Shown here piece by piece: positions 26,078 to 37,343 of a stretch of 64,000 nt of DNA. Below the pieces are notes generated by a model. It did no database searches, was not told where the DNA came from, and saw nothing but the letters and a program-made list of their open reading frames with translations. The DNA lies in contig NKYR01000057.1 of the NCBI GenBank assembly GCA_003184365.1, forward strand, positions 162,695 to 226,694. Reading direction: 5' to 3'. The position numbers were made by a program, and so were the translations under genes. This DNA comes from Evernia prunastri. Its lineage: Eukaryota; Ascomycota; Lecanoromycetes; Lecanorales; Parmeliaceae. Numbering within the stretch: position 1 is the first letter of the stretch; every line of letters begins with the position of its first letter.

Positions 26078-26292
26078 GTTGTTTGAATACTTTGAACCAT
26101 ATACTCAGCAGAAGGGTGGCGGAATAAGTGAAGTTGGTTTGTAAAAAGCAGGGTGTGAATGGAGCTAGCCTTATAGTAGTTAGCCTGCATGATTATTCTT
26201 GCAACCTGGCTTATGGCCTCTCTTAAACAACAATCCAAGTTTCCCAAGGTCAGGACGCATGACATGTTTCGCTGGTACCTTCACATGGCGAC
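26078..26292. promoter_or_regulatory. Divergent promoter, MFS transporter / HRD1
   Basis: Only 215 bp separate the two opposite start codons, so regulatory sites must be shared or interleaved. I see no recognisable operator. Confidence 0.5.
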
Positions 26293-28807
26293 ATGAGGTT
26301 TGCAGCTTACGCCGGGGTAAGGGAGCCTGCTGCTTCTCATTGATGATGCATACTAATCTTCACCAGACCTCTATGGTCCTAGCAACGGGCGTCATAATCC
26401 GAGCACTCCATGAGCGTGCAAACTTTTATTCGGCTTGTGTCTATCTGGCTCAGAGCAATGCATGTCTTATGGTAGGACGTTCATCGACTTTATCTGGGTC
26501 AAAGCTTCTGTGCTCACGCAGTTGTTTAGGTACTTACGAATATTGCACTTCTAGGTGTATGCTCAGGAATGCTTGGGTTACAAAGGCTCTTTTATGGCCC
26601 GTTAAGACCAATCGAAATAGAACAACTATACGAGAAGGCATGGTTCGCCATCACGGAGACATGTCTTGCAATGACCATATTCCGAGAGGAGGTGGGTGGT
26701 TGGTTTTTGGTCATGTTTGTTTGCCTGTTGATAGGGAAGGTTTGGGGTTGGATTGGAGAGGGCCGGGTTGAAATTCTCGAGCAGCAACCACCACTGAATC
26801 CACGCTTATTCCATGCTCGCCTTTCGGTCTCACTCATCGTTTCGACCCTGTTCGACACTTTCATGCTTCGTTACTCCATCAATACCGTCCTACTCCACGC
26901 GCGGCCTAATATGATGGTTATGTTCGCTTTCGAATTTGCTGTCCTGACTGTTACCTCCCTTTCTACTGCGGCTCGTTACACGATATGCCTCCGAGAGGCA
27001 GCGGTAATCAAAAACCAAATCAAGGATCGCCGAGCCCAGATTCGGCGTGACAGAGTGTCAGCCCAATCTCGAGAACAGACGGCAGATGACTCCGCGGCTT
27101 CGGAAGCCCAAGTCGGTGATAATGCCATTGAGGACGAAATCGATTCATTGGATATCGATGTTCCTGGCTGGGAGGAAAAGGGTCGATGGATATTCTACTT
27201 GGATCTTGCCACAGGTATGAAGAGTCAAAATGAATTTATTAGTGGTCTCATCTAACCATCGACCTTTAGACTTCTTCAAGCTCGTCTTGTATCTCACATT
27301 CTTCTGTGTACTTTGCATGTTCTATGGCATGCCCATCCACATCATCCGAGACGTTGCTCTAACGCTTCGTTCTTTCTACAAGCGAATCACCGATTTCGTC
27401 CGCTACCGACAAGCTACCCGCAATATGAATGCAAGATATCCAGATGCTACCGCAGAAGAAGTCGCGCGAGAGGATGTCTGTATCATCTGTCGAGAAGACA
27501 TGAGGCCCTGGCAAGCACACCGCACTGCTAGCGCTGATCAAGCAGGCGCCGACCCCAGCAACAATCGATCCGGTACTGTTGATGAGCGCTTGAGACCTAA
27601 AAAGCTACCATGCGGTCACATTCTTCACTTTGCGTGCTTGCGCAGCTGGCTCGAGCGCCAACAAAATTGTCCGACCTGCAGAAGGCCGGTACTAATGATA
27701 GGGACAGTGACCCGAACACAAGAGCAAGCCATCGTCAATCAGCATGGCAGGACGCCACCTAACGTCAACCAACCACAGGCTCAAGTTCCCGCGCTTGGTG
27801 AAATCGAGCAACCCGCCGCACAAAATGTGTTCAATCTTGGGCCACTCCGTATAGCATTTGGCGCCAGGCAAGGCGCCCAGGGAGCCATGCAGCCAGTCAA
27901 CAACAATGCCCCTCCTCGTACTCGTCCAGGACAATTGCCCGCGACAGGCGATTCGGCACTCGCAGGTGCTCCGTTTGGAGATCAGCGCCAGGTCCCAGGA
28001 GCCCAAACCCGGATTGGTAATACCTTCAGCCCTACAGGTCTACCGCTTCAGCTTCATCAGATGGAGCATCAACTGGTCCAAGAAATAAATTCACTTCGCA
28101 TTCAGCAGAATCAACTGTATCTTGTACGAGCCTTGCAAGGCGAACTTGCCCGATTACGTATAGCGCAGGCAAACCCAGATGCGGGCTTTACCGGGCAATC
28201 TCCTCTGGCTCATCCGCCGGGAGCTATCGACACGCTGCCGCAAAATGCGGCTTACGCAAATGCCTTTACTGCTGCAAGTCAACAGCCACGGAGCATGGGG
28301 TCTGGTCATTCGAGTCTGCCTGCTGGCATGACGCTACCGCCGGGCTGGAGTATTCTGCCGCTCCAAAGAATTACCAATGGGAGGAACACGATTCTTGGTG
28401 AGGGTCCCAACGTTGATGGCTGGAGTGCTCGGTCACAAACACCCAACTCACAAATGCCCAACAATTCGTCAACAGAGCCTGAGCCTCAGGATCGCTTGCA
28501 GACCAATGTAGCTCTTAATACGGGAGAAAGCTCCTCAGCTCACAATAGCAACGGTCAGCCGGGAGTGAAAATTACAGATGATATCTCAGTGGATGCTCCT
28601 CGATGGGGCTCTGGCCCCGGCTTTCAAGTACCGAACGGTGCGTCCGAGGGCAACAAAACCGAAACCTTGGGGGAGGAAGGCCGTTTTATTGACAAGGCAA
28701 AGGGCAACGACCCACAACCAATGTCGCAAACGATAGCCGACAGTAAGCACATCAAAGGAAAGGGGAAAGCGACGACGGTTGAAGACACTACCGAAGAGCT
28801 GGACTAA
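26293..28807 (+). CDS. HRD1: ERAD E3 ubiquitin ligase Hrd1 (synoviolin)
   Basis: ER-membrane RING ligase and retrotranslocation channel that ubiquitinates misfolded ER proteins. Four exons, 26293-26316, 26367-26471, 26530-27214 and 27270-28807, close into 783 residues. Exon 1 codes for only 8 residues (MRFAAYAG) and is set by a strong GTAAGG donor and a TACTAAT branch site. The N-terminal ~300 residues hold the multi-spanning region, with the family block FYGPLRPIEIEQLYEKAWF. The RING-H2 begins at Cys342 (CIICREDM), has a Ser/Asn/Ala-rich insertion, then CGHILHFACLRSWL and CPTCRRPV. The last ~370 residues are Pro/Gln/Asn-rich and disordered. It is longer than yeast Hrd1 (551) but normal for filamentous fungi. 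Confidence 0.94.
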
Positions 28808-29986
28808 GAGGAAGCATCCGAGGCGTGGTGCACGTACTCCTTTTGTTGTTATGCCTGCATAAGCGAAGGAGTAGAGGAGAAGGCGTCTGGTTCTTAGATG
28901 GAATTCACAGGGCAGACAACGTGAGGGATGGTGTTCCATTAGACTTATACCCAAATCGCACGTACGATTGGGGGTTTATTCTTGATGATTTACATTCCCA
29001 AAGTACACAGCTTTCGTTGAGAAGAGAGGAGAGACCTGACTCTATTGACTTGCCTTGCTCTCGTCCAGACTTGTTCTGGACATCCAGATTAGGAAGTGCT
29101 AGAGAAGGCGATTCCAGAGAAGGAGATAAGCATTAATATCATACACAGCGTACGGGAAAGCCCGGCAAATTACCTACTAGCAGAATACTAGAATACTAAG
29201 GAGCTTTGCGACGAAAATATTCTACCACGATTACCTAGGTAAGACTTGGGACACCTAAAGCGTATCGTGTAGGTACGGTAGATAGTGAAATGCTTATAAT
29301 CGGATTCGATGAAACCCTGGCTTCTAAAGTTCGTAAGTACCCCTACTCAGATCTTCACACATCTATGGAGATACTCAGACTCAGATCTCTATCTCGAGAT
29401 TATTCGCATAGTGTATCTTCGAGTATGCCGTATTATGAATGATAATGATATCAAGAATCAATGCTATCATGAAGTACAATTCAGAAATAACCGGGCGAGG
29501 TGGCATGTTTCTCAAGCGAAGCATACTACCTTAAGCATTTACAAGTTATTATTCCGTGAGACTTCTAAAGATCTTGAGGCTTTTTTCCATCCACCCCCGT
29601 CGGGCTTTTCCGTATCCCCGCCGAGCTAATAGGCCGCCGGGGTTGAAAACCAATAGTTTCGGCAATCGAGCGAGAACAAGAGAAAACGAAGGCTTGTAGA
29701 GATCGCCTAATAAGTATTATTGAGTTACCTTACTCCTCAGAGGCTAGAGCAGCCCTTTTCCCTTTTTGCACCGAAGATAGCCGAAGATGCTGTCTAATAA
29801 ATATACTTCATGCCTGTCCGTACTATTAAGGTAGATAAAGCACCTACCTAGTCTTGGGCATCCTGGAGCCACGATGTCCCTATCACATCAACTTACTCGT
29901 AAAACAACGATTATTACTCAATCCTCTTCCCTTCTTACCTTTCCCCTCCCCATCTCCTCCTTCTCTTGGCCTTTTCCCCGCTAAGA
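28808..29986. other. Intergenic, upstream of the RGS-LOV gene
   Basis: About 1.2 kb holding the HRD1 3' UTR and the promoter of the RGS-LOV gene. A CT-rich run at about 29930-29980 lies immediately upstream of the start codon, as is common in fungal promoters. No specific light-response element was recognised. Confidence 0.4.
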
Positions 29987-32293
29987 ATGCCGGTACGACA
30001 GTACCCGTCGCATCAGGCAATGCGCCAGGTGGATGGGCGACAGCAAACGTCACTCGAAAGTAGCATTAGCAATGGTCATCACGGTCAAAGCAATGGCGCC
30101 TATCAGAAGATCTTCCCTCCAATCGGAGTGCAAGACCCGAGAAGACCGAACCTTAGCAACCCAAACTCAACTCCAAGAGCAAGATTTGATGCCTCATCGC
30201 CCAGTCACTTTCCTCCCTCGATGCATTCGCAGGAGCCAATGAGGTTGGCTCCCCAGTATCCCAAAAGCCATTGAATACCTGAGCTGACTGTCACCCGCAG
30301 CGATCAAAAAGGTGCTCATCTGCCAGACCATCGTCGTCCTAGAGAGCCCAACATTTCTCGCAGCGCATCACCAGTCTCAAGAATGTCTTCCGATGAAACC
30401 TACGAGACGCAGGCAACTTCATTGGAGTTACCAGCGTTGCAGGCACAATCTGCACTTGAAACGACAGACCCAATGGAGCCATTGACTGGAGACCCTGCAG
30501 GCTCGTTCGACCTCGTGGCGCCAGCAGAAGAGGGTCGTCAAACCTTTTCCTTAGAAACTCGTTCGGAGCAACTTTTCTCCCGGGCTCACTTAGGGATAAT
30601 ATTCGCCAACCCGTCCTCCCTCTTAAGGTTCACTGCGTTCCTCAGCACATATCGACCCCAATCGGTGCCAATTTTAATATACTACCTCGATGCGCTCAAG
30701 GCGTTGAAAGCTATCAGATATGCCAACGCCATAGCTGAAGCTCTGAGTCCGATAGCCAGCCATGATTTCACTAGTCAACTCGCCAATCCAACTACCAACC
30801 GCGAACTTGAGAACAAGGCAGCTTCTGCGTTTACAGTGTTGACGCACGAGGACCTCCCAGCGTTTATCACACATGTCTTTGTACAAGTAGTCAGCCAAAG
30901 CATTTCTCGGAGAATTACAGGCACGCTGGCTCCACATCTGCGCGAAGCGTCCGAGGGGTTGGCCGAAGTCTTTTGTCTGACAGATCCGTCTAGACCTGAC
31001 AACCCGATTGTGTTTGCCTCTGAGGGTATGCCCCCTGGTCTGCTCTCGTCTGTCTTCAGCGTTAAAATTATTCATTAGAGTTCCATCGCACCACCCAATA
31101 TGGCATGAATTATGCCATCGGACGAAATTGTCGTTTTCTTCAAGGTCCGAGGACAGAGCCTGGAAGCGGACGAAGACTTGGAAACGCAATCAGAGCGGGC
31201 AAGGAGCACTGCGAGGTTTTTCTCAATTAGTGACTAGGCCGCATTCCTCAGAGGCAGGCGTCCACTAACGTGTTAATAGTCGACGTGATGGTTCACCGTT
31301 CATGAACATGCTCATGATTGCGCCCCTTTGTGATAGCCGAGGCAAGATCCGATATTTTATAGGGGCTCAGGTTGATGTCAGTGGACTGGTCAAATATTGC
31401 ACGGATTTGGAATCTCTTCAGCAGCTCGTCGCTCGAGCTGAGCACACAGATACTAACGGAGGTCATGTGGATAGCCAGCAGGATTCTAAGGATTCTAATA
31501 AGGATGACTTCCAGGACTTGAGTGAGATGCTGAACATGGCTGAGCTTGAAACCGTGAGGAAGTTTGGCGGAAGAATGCACCGAGAGTATCAAGAAGAGGA
31601 GGCAGATAAGCCACGCAATGGCGCGCCCCACATGGCACGGTTGCTTTTGCAAGAGCCAACTGCAGATGACGTTCATACGTTTGAACGCAGTGGCCGCCAG
31701 AGTGGCAGGCTAAGCGGTATCTACCAGAATGTATGCATTCGCAAACTTGTTTCGAAACCATGACGTCGACTAATGGGACGTAGTATCTACTGATTAGGCC
31801 TCATCCGTCTTTCCGTATTTTGTTTGCTTCGCCGACTTTACGAGTGCCAGGAATCCTCCAGTCCCCTTTTCTGGACAAAATAGGTGGCTCTACACGAGTC
31901 CGCGAGGAGCTTTCCGCTGCACTTGCGGAAGGTCGAGGTGTTACAGCGAAGGTGCGCTGGCTTACCAAAGCCGACGAAGATGGAAGAAACCGATGGATCC
32001 ACTGCACTCCTTTATTAGGCAGCAACAGCCGAATTGGCGTCTGGATGGTGGTACTTGTTGACGACGATCAAGAGCTGAGTAGGAGATGGAAGCAGGCTCC
32101 CCCAGTCGCACCTCACCGTGGTAAAGCCTACGACGGTCATGAACGTATGGGAAGTAGCGCAGAGTCTGTTGCAGGCCGTGGGAATGGTGTAAGCCCGCTG
32201 CAGAATGATCATGCCACAGCATATCAAACTACGAACAATGGCGCCCATAGCAGCTCTGTCAGGTCTATTTCGCCAAATTCAGTTCTAATATAG
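29987..32293 (+). CDS. RGS-LOV blue-light photoreceptor (BcLOV4-type)
   Basis: Flavin-binding LOV photosensor fused to an RGS domain. Relatives such as Botrytis BcLOV4 move to the plasma membrane on blue light. Five exons, 29987-30255, 30301-31025, 31079-31229, 31280-31730 and 31784-32293, close into 701 residues (introns 45-53 bp). The disordered N terminus (1-175) is followed by an RGS-like helical block (about 177-245: LFSRAHLGIIF, LLRFTAFLSTYRP). The LOV core spans about 290-425: FASEEFHRTTQYG, GRNCRFLQ with photoactive Cys349, NYRRDGSPF, and GAQVDVS with the flavin-contacting Gln. A coiled or amphipathic region and a DUF-type C-terminal domain (RILFASPTLRVPGILQSPF; WIHCTPLLGS) follow. 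The LOV domain is split by three introns. The final stop at 32293 is likely but could hide another small 3' exon. Confidence 0.92.
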
Positions 32294-33103
32294 CAGCATC
32301 CCGCTCTCTCCAGTACCGAGCCCCTATTATTTATTTACCGTATCTGCACCCACACCACTGAAAGATCAAGTGTCTTCAGCGGCGGACTCTCCGCCTTCCA
32401 ATGCTTGGCGATTAGCATGGCGACAGGAGTCTATACCATTGCCATCGACCGGTATGCCCTCAATGCCAATTGCATGATAGTGATTTAGAAGGAGTCGGGG
32501 TGCACAGAAAAGCCCTTCATGGAGCAAATGAACATGCTTTGGGGACAGAGGCTTATCATCTTTTCAAGGGCTCAAGATCTCATGGCAAGTATTTTGGCAG
32601 TCATTATTGGAGTTTTCCTAAGAGACTAATTTGCTCAGTACGACCCGAAGTCGAAATCAATGCAGACACGGGGTTCGCTGCAAGGATAGCCATTCTTAGA
32701 TGAACAAAGTCGCGATTGTTATGTTGTCATTGTTATGCCGTACGTGTTCAGTAAACTAGACGGCCGCTGTCGTCCATCTGAATCCACCCCTACTATGCAT
32801 GCCTTAGAAATGCAATTTTATTCACGACACTTTCGAAAGTTTGATATCTAGTGAATGATCCTCGTGTCAACGGTATTTGCCACCTAGCACAATTATTTCG
32901 CAAATTTGATCGACGATAGCTCCATTCTCCGACTCCCACTGACATAAAATCTCGTGATGAAGGCACTGATTCGATGACTACTGCACCTTCCCTCTTTGTT
33001 AGCCTGCCTCCTATTGTTTGCTAATATCTAGCTAACCTCCACCCAAACAGTGAATCGCTCTCCAAATCCTCCTTCACGACACAGTGTCCTTGGACATCTG
33101 GTA
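32294..33103. other. Intergenic
   Basis: 0.8 kb containing the 3' UTR of the RGS-LOV gene and the promoter of the DUF3431 gene. One short frame near 32345-32460 reads like protein but cannot be attached to either gene with confidence. Confidence 0.35.
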
Positions 33104-34339
33104 ATGTCTGCTCTGAGGAAGCTATTTCAATTGATCTATATTGCTGCGTTCATCGTCCTCTTCTCATTCCTGATCAAACTCAATACAGAGGGATCCTCCC
33201 GCGGTGACCACAGGGGGGAAAACCACGAGGCAGTATTCCTTGACCCATCGGCGTGGTCACTTCCTAACCGCAATGGATCCATCTCTGGGATACGAGGCGC
33301 CCTAGATTCAGCTGCCTCTCCATTATCCTCCCACTTCCAACCTGGAGTTCCGAAACCTGTGGGTTCGACATACAGTCGTGTGATGATTATCCCCCGGCTT
33401 CAAAGTGACAACATTTCCTGGGTCTCAGACGAGCTGTCAGATGTTGACACGGTAGTCTATGTCGCGAACGACCCGTTGGCAGAGCTGCATCCGCCCAAGA
33501 ACAAAGGGCATGAAGTCATGATTTATTTGTCGTACATCATCAACCACTACGATGCCCTGCCTGACATCCTTATCTTCATGCATGCGCATCGTTGGACGCA
33601 CCACAACAACCCCATTTTAGACTACGACGCAGCTGAGATGGTCCGAAAACTAAATAGTGATTATGTCACCACAGAGGGATACGTGAACATGCGATGTCAC
33701 TGGTCGCCGGGCTGTCCGGAATGGCTTCATCCTGGTGATCCTCGAGAAAGTCTCGAGAGGCAAGAAGAGGTTGTTCTATCAAAATGCTGGAGTGAGCTTT
33801 TCCCTTTGGACCCTCTTCCTATCGCCCTGGGTCAAGCGTGCTGCGCTCAATTTGCCTTATCGAAGGAGCGTGTCCTCTCAATACCTCTTGGGCGCTTTGT
33901 CTTCTACCGAGACTGGATCACGAAGACCCCATTGAGTGACTATATATCGGGAAGGATTTGGGAATATTCCTGGCAGTTCCTATTCACAGGCCGAAGCATT
34001 TACTGCCCTGCCGAGCATGTTTGCTATTGTGGCGGTTTCGGCGTATGCTTTGGCGGAGCCTCAGAGTTCAACGAATTTGAGGAATTGCGTCGGAAGAAGC
34101 AAAAGCTCGAATTGGAGATGAATGAACTCCGCGACTGGCCAGGTTTGAGCCGCGAAACAGATACGGAATTCCATGGAGGCAATGCTTCGCTGGTGAGATA
34201 CACCTATCTGAACAACCAGATCGAAACTTTAGAACAAGAACTGGCTTTGAGAAAGGAAGATGCACTGGAGCGAGGTCTAAATCCTCTGGACAGAGCAGTG
34301 GAGTGCGGTCTCGGATGGAACGAGACAGAGGGTCTTTGA
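33104..34339 (+). CDS. DUF3431 family type II membrane protein
   Basis: Fungal protein of unknown function, 411 residues in one exon from ATG 33104. The upstream frame is open to 33050 but has no ATG there. A single N-terminal membrane segment (about residues 5-25: IYIAAFIVLFSFLI) suggests a type II Golgi/secretory topology. The DUF3431 block starts at MIIPRLQSDNISW and contains the characteristic YIINHYDALPDILIFMHAHRWTHHN. Many cysteines (WSPGCPEW, ACCAQF, CPAEHVCYCGG) suggest a lumenal, disulfide-bonded domain. The C terminus has a charged coiled-coil stretch (RRKKQKLELEMNEL; QIETLEQELALRK). A glycosyltransferase-like role has been suggested for the family but is not shown by this sequence. 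Confidence 0.85.
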   Translation: MSALRKLFQLIYIAAFIVLFSFLIKLNTEGSSRGDHRGENHEAVFLDPSAWSLPNRNGSISGIRGALDSAASPLSSHFQPGVPKPVGSTYSRVMIIPRLQSDNISWVSDELSDVDTVVYVANDPLAELHPPKNKGHEVMIYLSYIINHYDALPDILIFMHAHRWTHHNNPILDYDAAEMVRKLNSDYVTTEGYVNMRCHWSPGCPEWLHPGDPRESLERQEEVVLSKCWSELFPLDPLPIALGQACCAQFALSKERVLSIPLGRFVFYRDWITKTPLSDYISGRIWEYSWQFLFTGRSIYCPAEHVCYCGGFGVCFGGASEFNEFEELRRKKQKLELEMNELRDWPGLSRETDTEFHGGNASLVRYTYLNNQIETLEQELALRKEDALERGLNPLDRAVECGLGWNETEGL

Positions 34340-34993
34340 GAGGGCAGGGAACGAGGTAGTAAGGATAAGCTATATAAATGCTGCAAGCTACGGTGTATGA
34401 ACTCACTTCTTTGGTGCGGAACTTGGTAGCTATGTTTGTAGCTATGTTTGAAGATATTCGCAAGCATAGAATTCTTATTAGCAAACCTGTATTCTTAGTA
34501 ATTGAGAAGCCTTAGCAACATCGGCAAATCTGAAATTGAAAAATGAGCAAGGAATAGGGAGGTTAAGCAACTTCTTTCAATTGGATTATACAATTGAGTA
34601 GCATCTCACTAATCGATCGTCAATCGATCGTTAACTTATTTGAGTAATATATCGAGTTTAATTCGATTAATCGAAATAATCATCGTTATCTTTTATTTTT
34701 TTACAAGTATTCGATAATAGTTTAGATCTCGGCAACAAATTTGTTTAAATAATTCGACTTTCTCTCGTAATATTTCTATAGAGTATGCAAAAGTCTTGAG
34801 AAACTAAAATCTTGCCGCAGGCACCTCCCATCGAAAATCAAAAGATAAAGCTTTTCGAATAACTTCACAATCACGATCTTTTATAATCTATAAATTCGAT
34901 ATATTATATCTACTATATTAATTAATTAGTCATCAAATTTTTAGAAAATTCTAACTTAGAGATCTCGAGCAGACTTATAAAGAGTGAAAATAT
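34340..34993. other. AT-rich flank of the Copia element, with a piece shared with 49.8 kb
   Basis: A gene-free stretch that becomes AT-rich after about 34550. Bases 34709-34770 recur nearly identically at 49821-49882 (contains CTCGGCAACAAATTTG), so this flank belongs to a repeat that also occurs inside the 48-50 kb insertion. Confidence 0.6.
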
Positions 34994-35146
34994 TGTCAAG
35001 ATTATGTGGTAGGACACTTAGTTGTATTAACTATGGAGTGCTATGGTACAAAGGGCGACCTATGTAGGGCCGGTGCCAAGGCCGGCCTTGGCCCGGTCTT
35101 TAGCCGGGCCGAGGCCTTGGCAGTCCTCTACCCTACAATTTCAACA
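34994..35146 (-). repeat. 3' LTR of the Copia element, 153 bp
   Basis: On the minus strand it reads TGTTGAAATTG...ATAATCTTGACA. It is bounded by TG..CA and preceded by a purine-rich tract (GGGCGAAGGGGAG) of the kind that primes plus-strand synthesis. It contains GC-rich inverted motifs around CCGGCCTTGGCCCGG. A RIP-mutated homologue is split between 48113-48153 and 50110-50219. Confidence 0.65.
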
Positions 35147-35433
35147 CTCCCCTTCGCCCGCATGTTCCAAGCGCCGGGTTACCAAAGTGAGCCTAGTGCC
35201 GGGTAGCCAAAGTGAGACTAGCGCCGGATAGCTAGGGTGATCCCCCACCCCCTACACCCCCCTAGAGGCGATTTTGAAATCCACGAGTTTCAACGCTCGC
35301 GAAGTCCGAAACCTCAAACAGGCTAGTGCGAAATCCGGGTGGCAAAGGTTAAGTGGCCGAAATCCTGAATAGTGGCAAGTTGCCGACCAAAACGAGAGCA
35401 TGGATGGCTCCCCTGGAGCTATGGTGTTAGCGG

Positions 35434-37342
35434 TCAGTCTTTGGCCTTCAGAGGGTGCTCCGGGGCTGCTTCCACCCCGAGGGCATCGCGGAAAGCGACA
35501 AACTTGTCAAGGCATAGAGCCTTAGTGAGACCGTCAGCCATCTGCTTGTCGGTGGGAACGAATTGCATGTCCACAGTGCCTTNTTCGAATAACCGCATTC
35601 CAGTGTGCTGGAGTCGGGTTGGCTGCGTAGCGACTCACGAGGGAGACGGCATAGGCGATTTCAGGGCGAGTACCAAGCATGGCATAACATAAGGGATCCC
35701 ACAGCTGACTGGTAGTCCTCGCGCAATTTCCTTGGGGCCACATAGCCTTCTTCGGCCGGCACTAATTTGCGGCTGGTCTCCAAAGGCGTAGAGGCCGGAT
35801 TGAGGTTCCAACAGTTGAAATGATTGAGAAATCGAGTGACGTAGGCCTCCTGGCCCAGGCGAATGATGCCGGCGGCGCGATCTCGTTTGACAGTCATCCC
35901 TAGGTAATAGGCGATCGGTCCCAAATCAGACATATGAAATTTGGCCTTGAGGGCCTTGTTTAGCTTGCAGACCCTATTGTCCTTGCTGAAACCATCAGGC
36001 TGTTGCACGTAGATCTCCTCCTGGACATTGCCATAGAGAAAGGCGGTTTTGACATCCATCTGCTCCATGTCCCAATCCATGGCCGCTGCCAGGGCGAAGA
36101 TGGCCTTGTAACTCATGGGTTTGACCACCGATGCGAAAGTATCATGGTAATCACGACCCTCCTGCTGTTCGAATCCACGAACGACCCAGCGGGCTTTGTG
36201 GCGGGTAACTTCCCCAGTGGGACCCCGCTTCAGGGTGTAGACCCAGCGCCCTCGGAGAACGTGAGCGCCGGGGGGTGCCTGAACGAGACACCAAGTATTG
36301 TTCTCCATGAGGGATTTGTATTCGTCTTTCATGGCGAGCTCCCAATGCATGCGGGCGAGCGAGTTCGAGATGGCCTGCTCATAGGTTTTAGGCTCAAAGA
36401 CGTCAGGTTTGTTGGCATGATGTGCCAGTAGGGCGAATGCCGCAAATGCACCCTGAAGAGGGTCAGGTGAGAGGTCGCGAAGGTCCGGAATCGTCAGGTC
36501 AGGATGATCCAAGAGGACCTTTTGGATAGCGCTCAACTCAGGGTCTCCTCGGACGGTTTTCACTGCAGTGGATTTTGAAGAGGTGGACGGTGTAAGTTCA
36601 TGGATAGGTGCTGGCGTAGGTGCACGTCTTTCCGCTGGCCATGGAAAGTTTGGCCGTGGTTTTGGTGCTGAAGAAACAATTGGTGTAGGGATCACAGGCG
36701 CAACGTCATCCGAAACATCAGTAATGCGCTGCTCATTCAGTGCCTCCCCTGCAGCGGATGCTGATACTGTGAGACGTTGCCGCTTGTTAGGGGACTCATG
36801 TGCACTGGTGTCTTCTTCGGGGTCCACGTATAGGGGACGTTTCTCCACAAAGTGCACATCATTGGCGCGAATAACCTTCTTCTTGGTTAGGTTATACAGC
36901 CGGAAGATGGACTCCCCTTCATAGCCTAGAAGGACACATTTTTCGCTACGATCCACGAGTTTCTTCTGGATGCGCTTCAACGCGTAAGCGATGGAGCCGA
37001 TGGTGCGCAAATGAGACAGAATGGGTCTCCGATGGTACATGGCTTCGAAGGGTGTAGCCACAGTTCTGGTATTGGGCGATCGCAGGATTAGGTAGTTGCT
37101 AGTCGCCACGATTTCCGGCCACAAGGATTTGTTAAGGTTGGAACTCAGCAGAATGGGATGCATCCTATGCAATAGAGTCTGACCAAAACGCTCCGCCGCA
37201 CCATTCATTTGGGGGTTCCCAGGTACAGTGGGCTCTTGTTTGATGCCACACTGTAGAAGATGAACCAGAAAGGCCTGGGTGATATACTCACCACCATTGT
37301 CGAGGCGAATGCGACAGATTTTGAAGCCTAAGGATTCCAGAT
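35434..37342 (-). pseudogene. Copia pol, RT/RNase H part (defective, broken by N)
   Basis: The minus-strand frame covers the end of integrase, the RT entry (ARWVVRGFEQ, MDVKTAFLYG, IYVQQPDGF), then CKLNKAL fused directly to KAKFHMSDLGP. The 65-70 residues that should lie between, with the YVDD catalytic motif, are missing without any N at that point. At N 35583 the RNase H middle is also lost. After it the frame resumes as VDMQFVPTDKQMADGLTKAL and stops at 35434-35436. The segment from 36675 to 37342 repeats at 37344-38011. Confidence 0.85.
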
Positions 37343-37343
37343 N

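Noticed and set aside
32294..32470. Extra 3' exon of the RGS-LOV gene
   Set aside because: A frame reads like protein, but no donor before 32293 with a matching acceptor keeps the frame convincingly.
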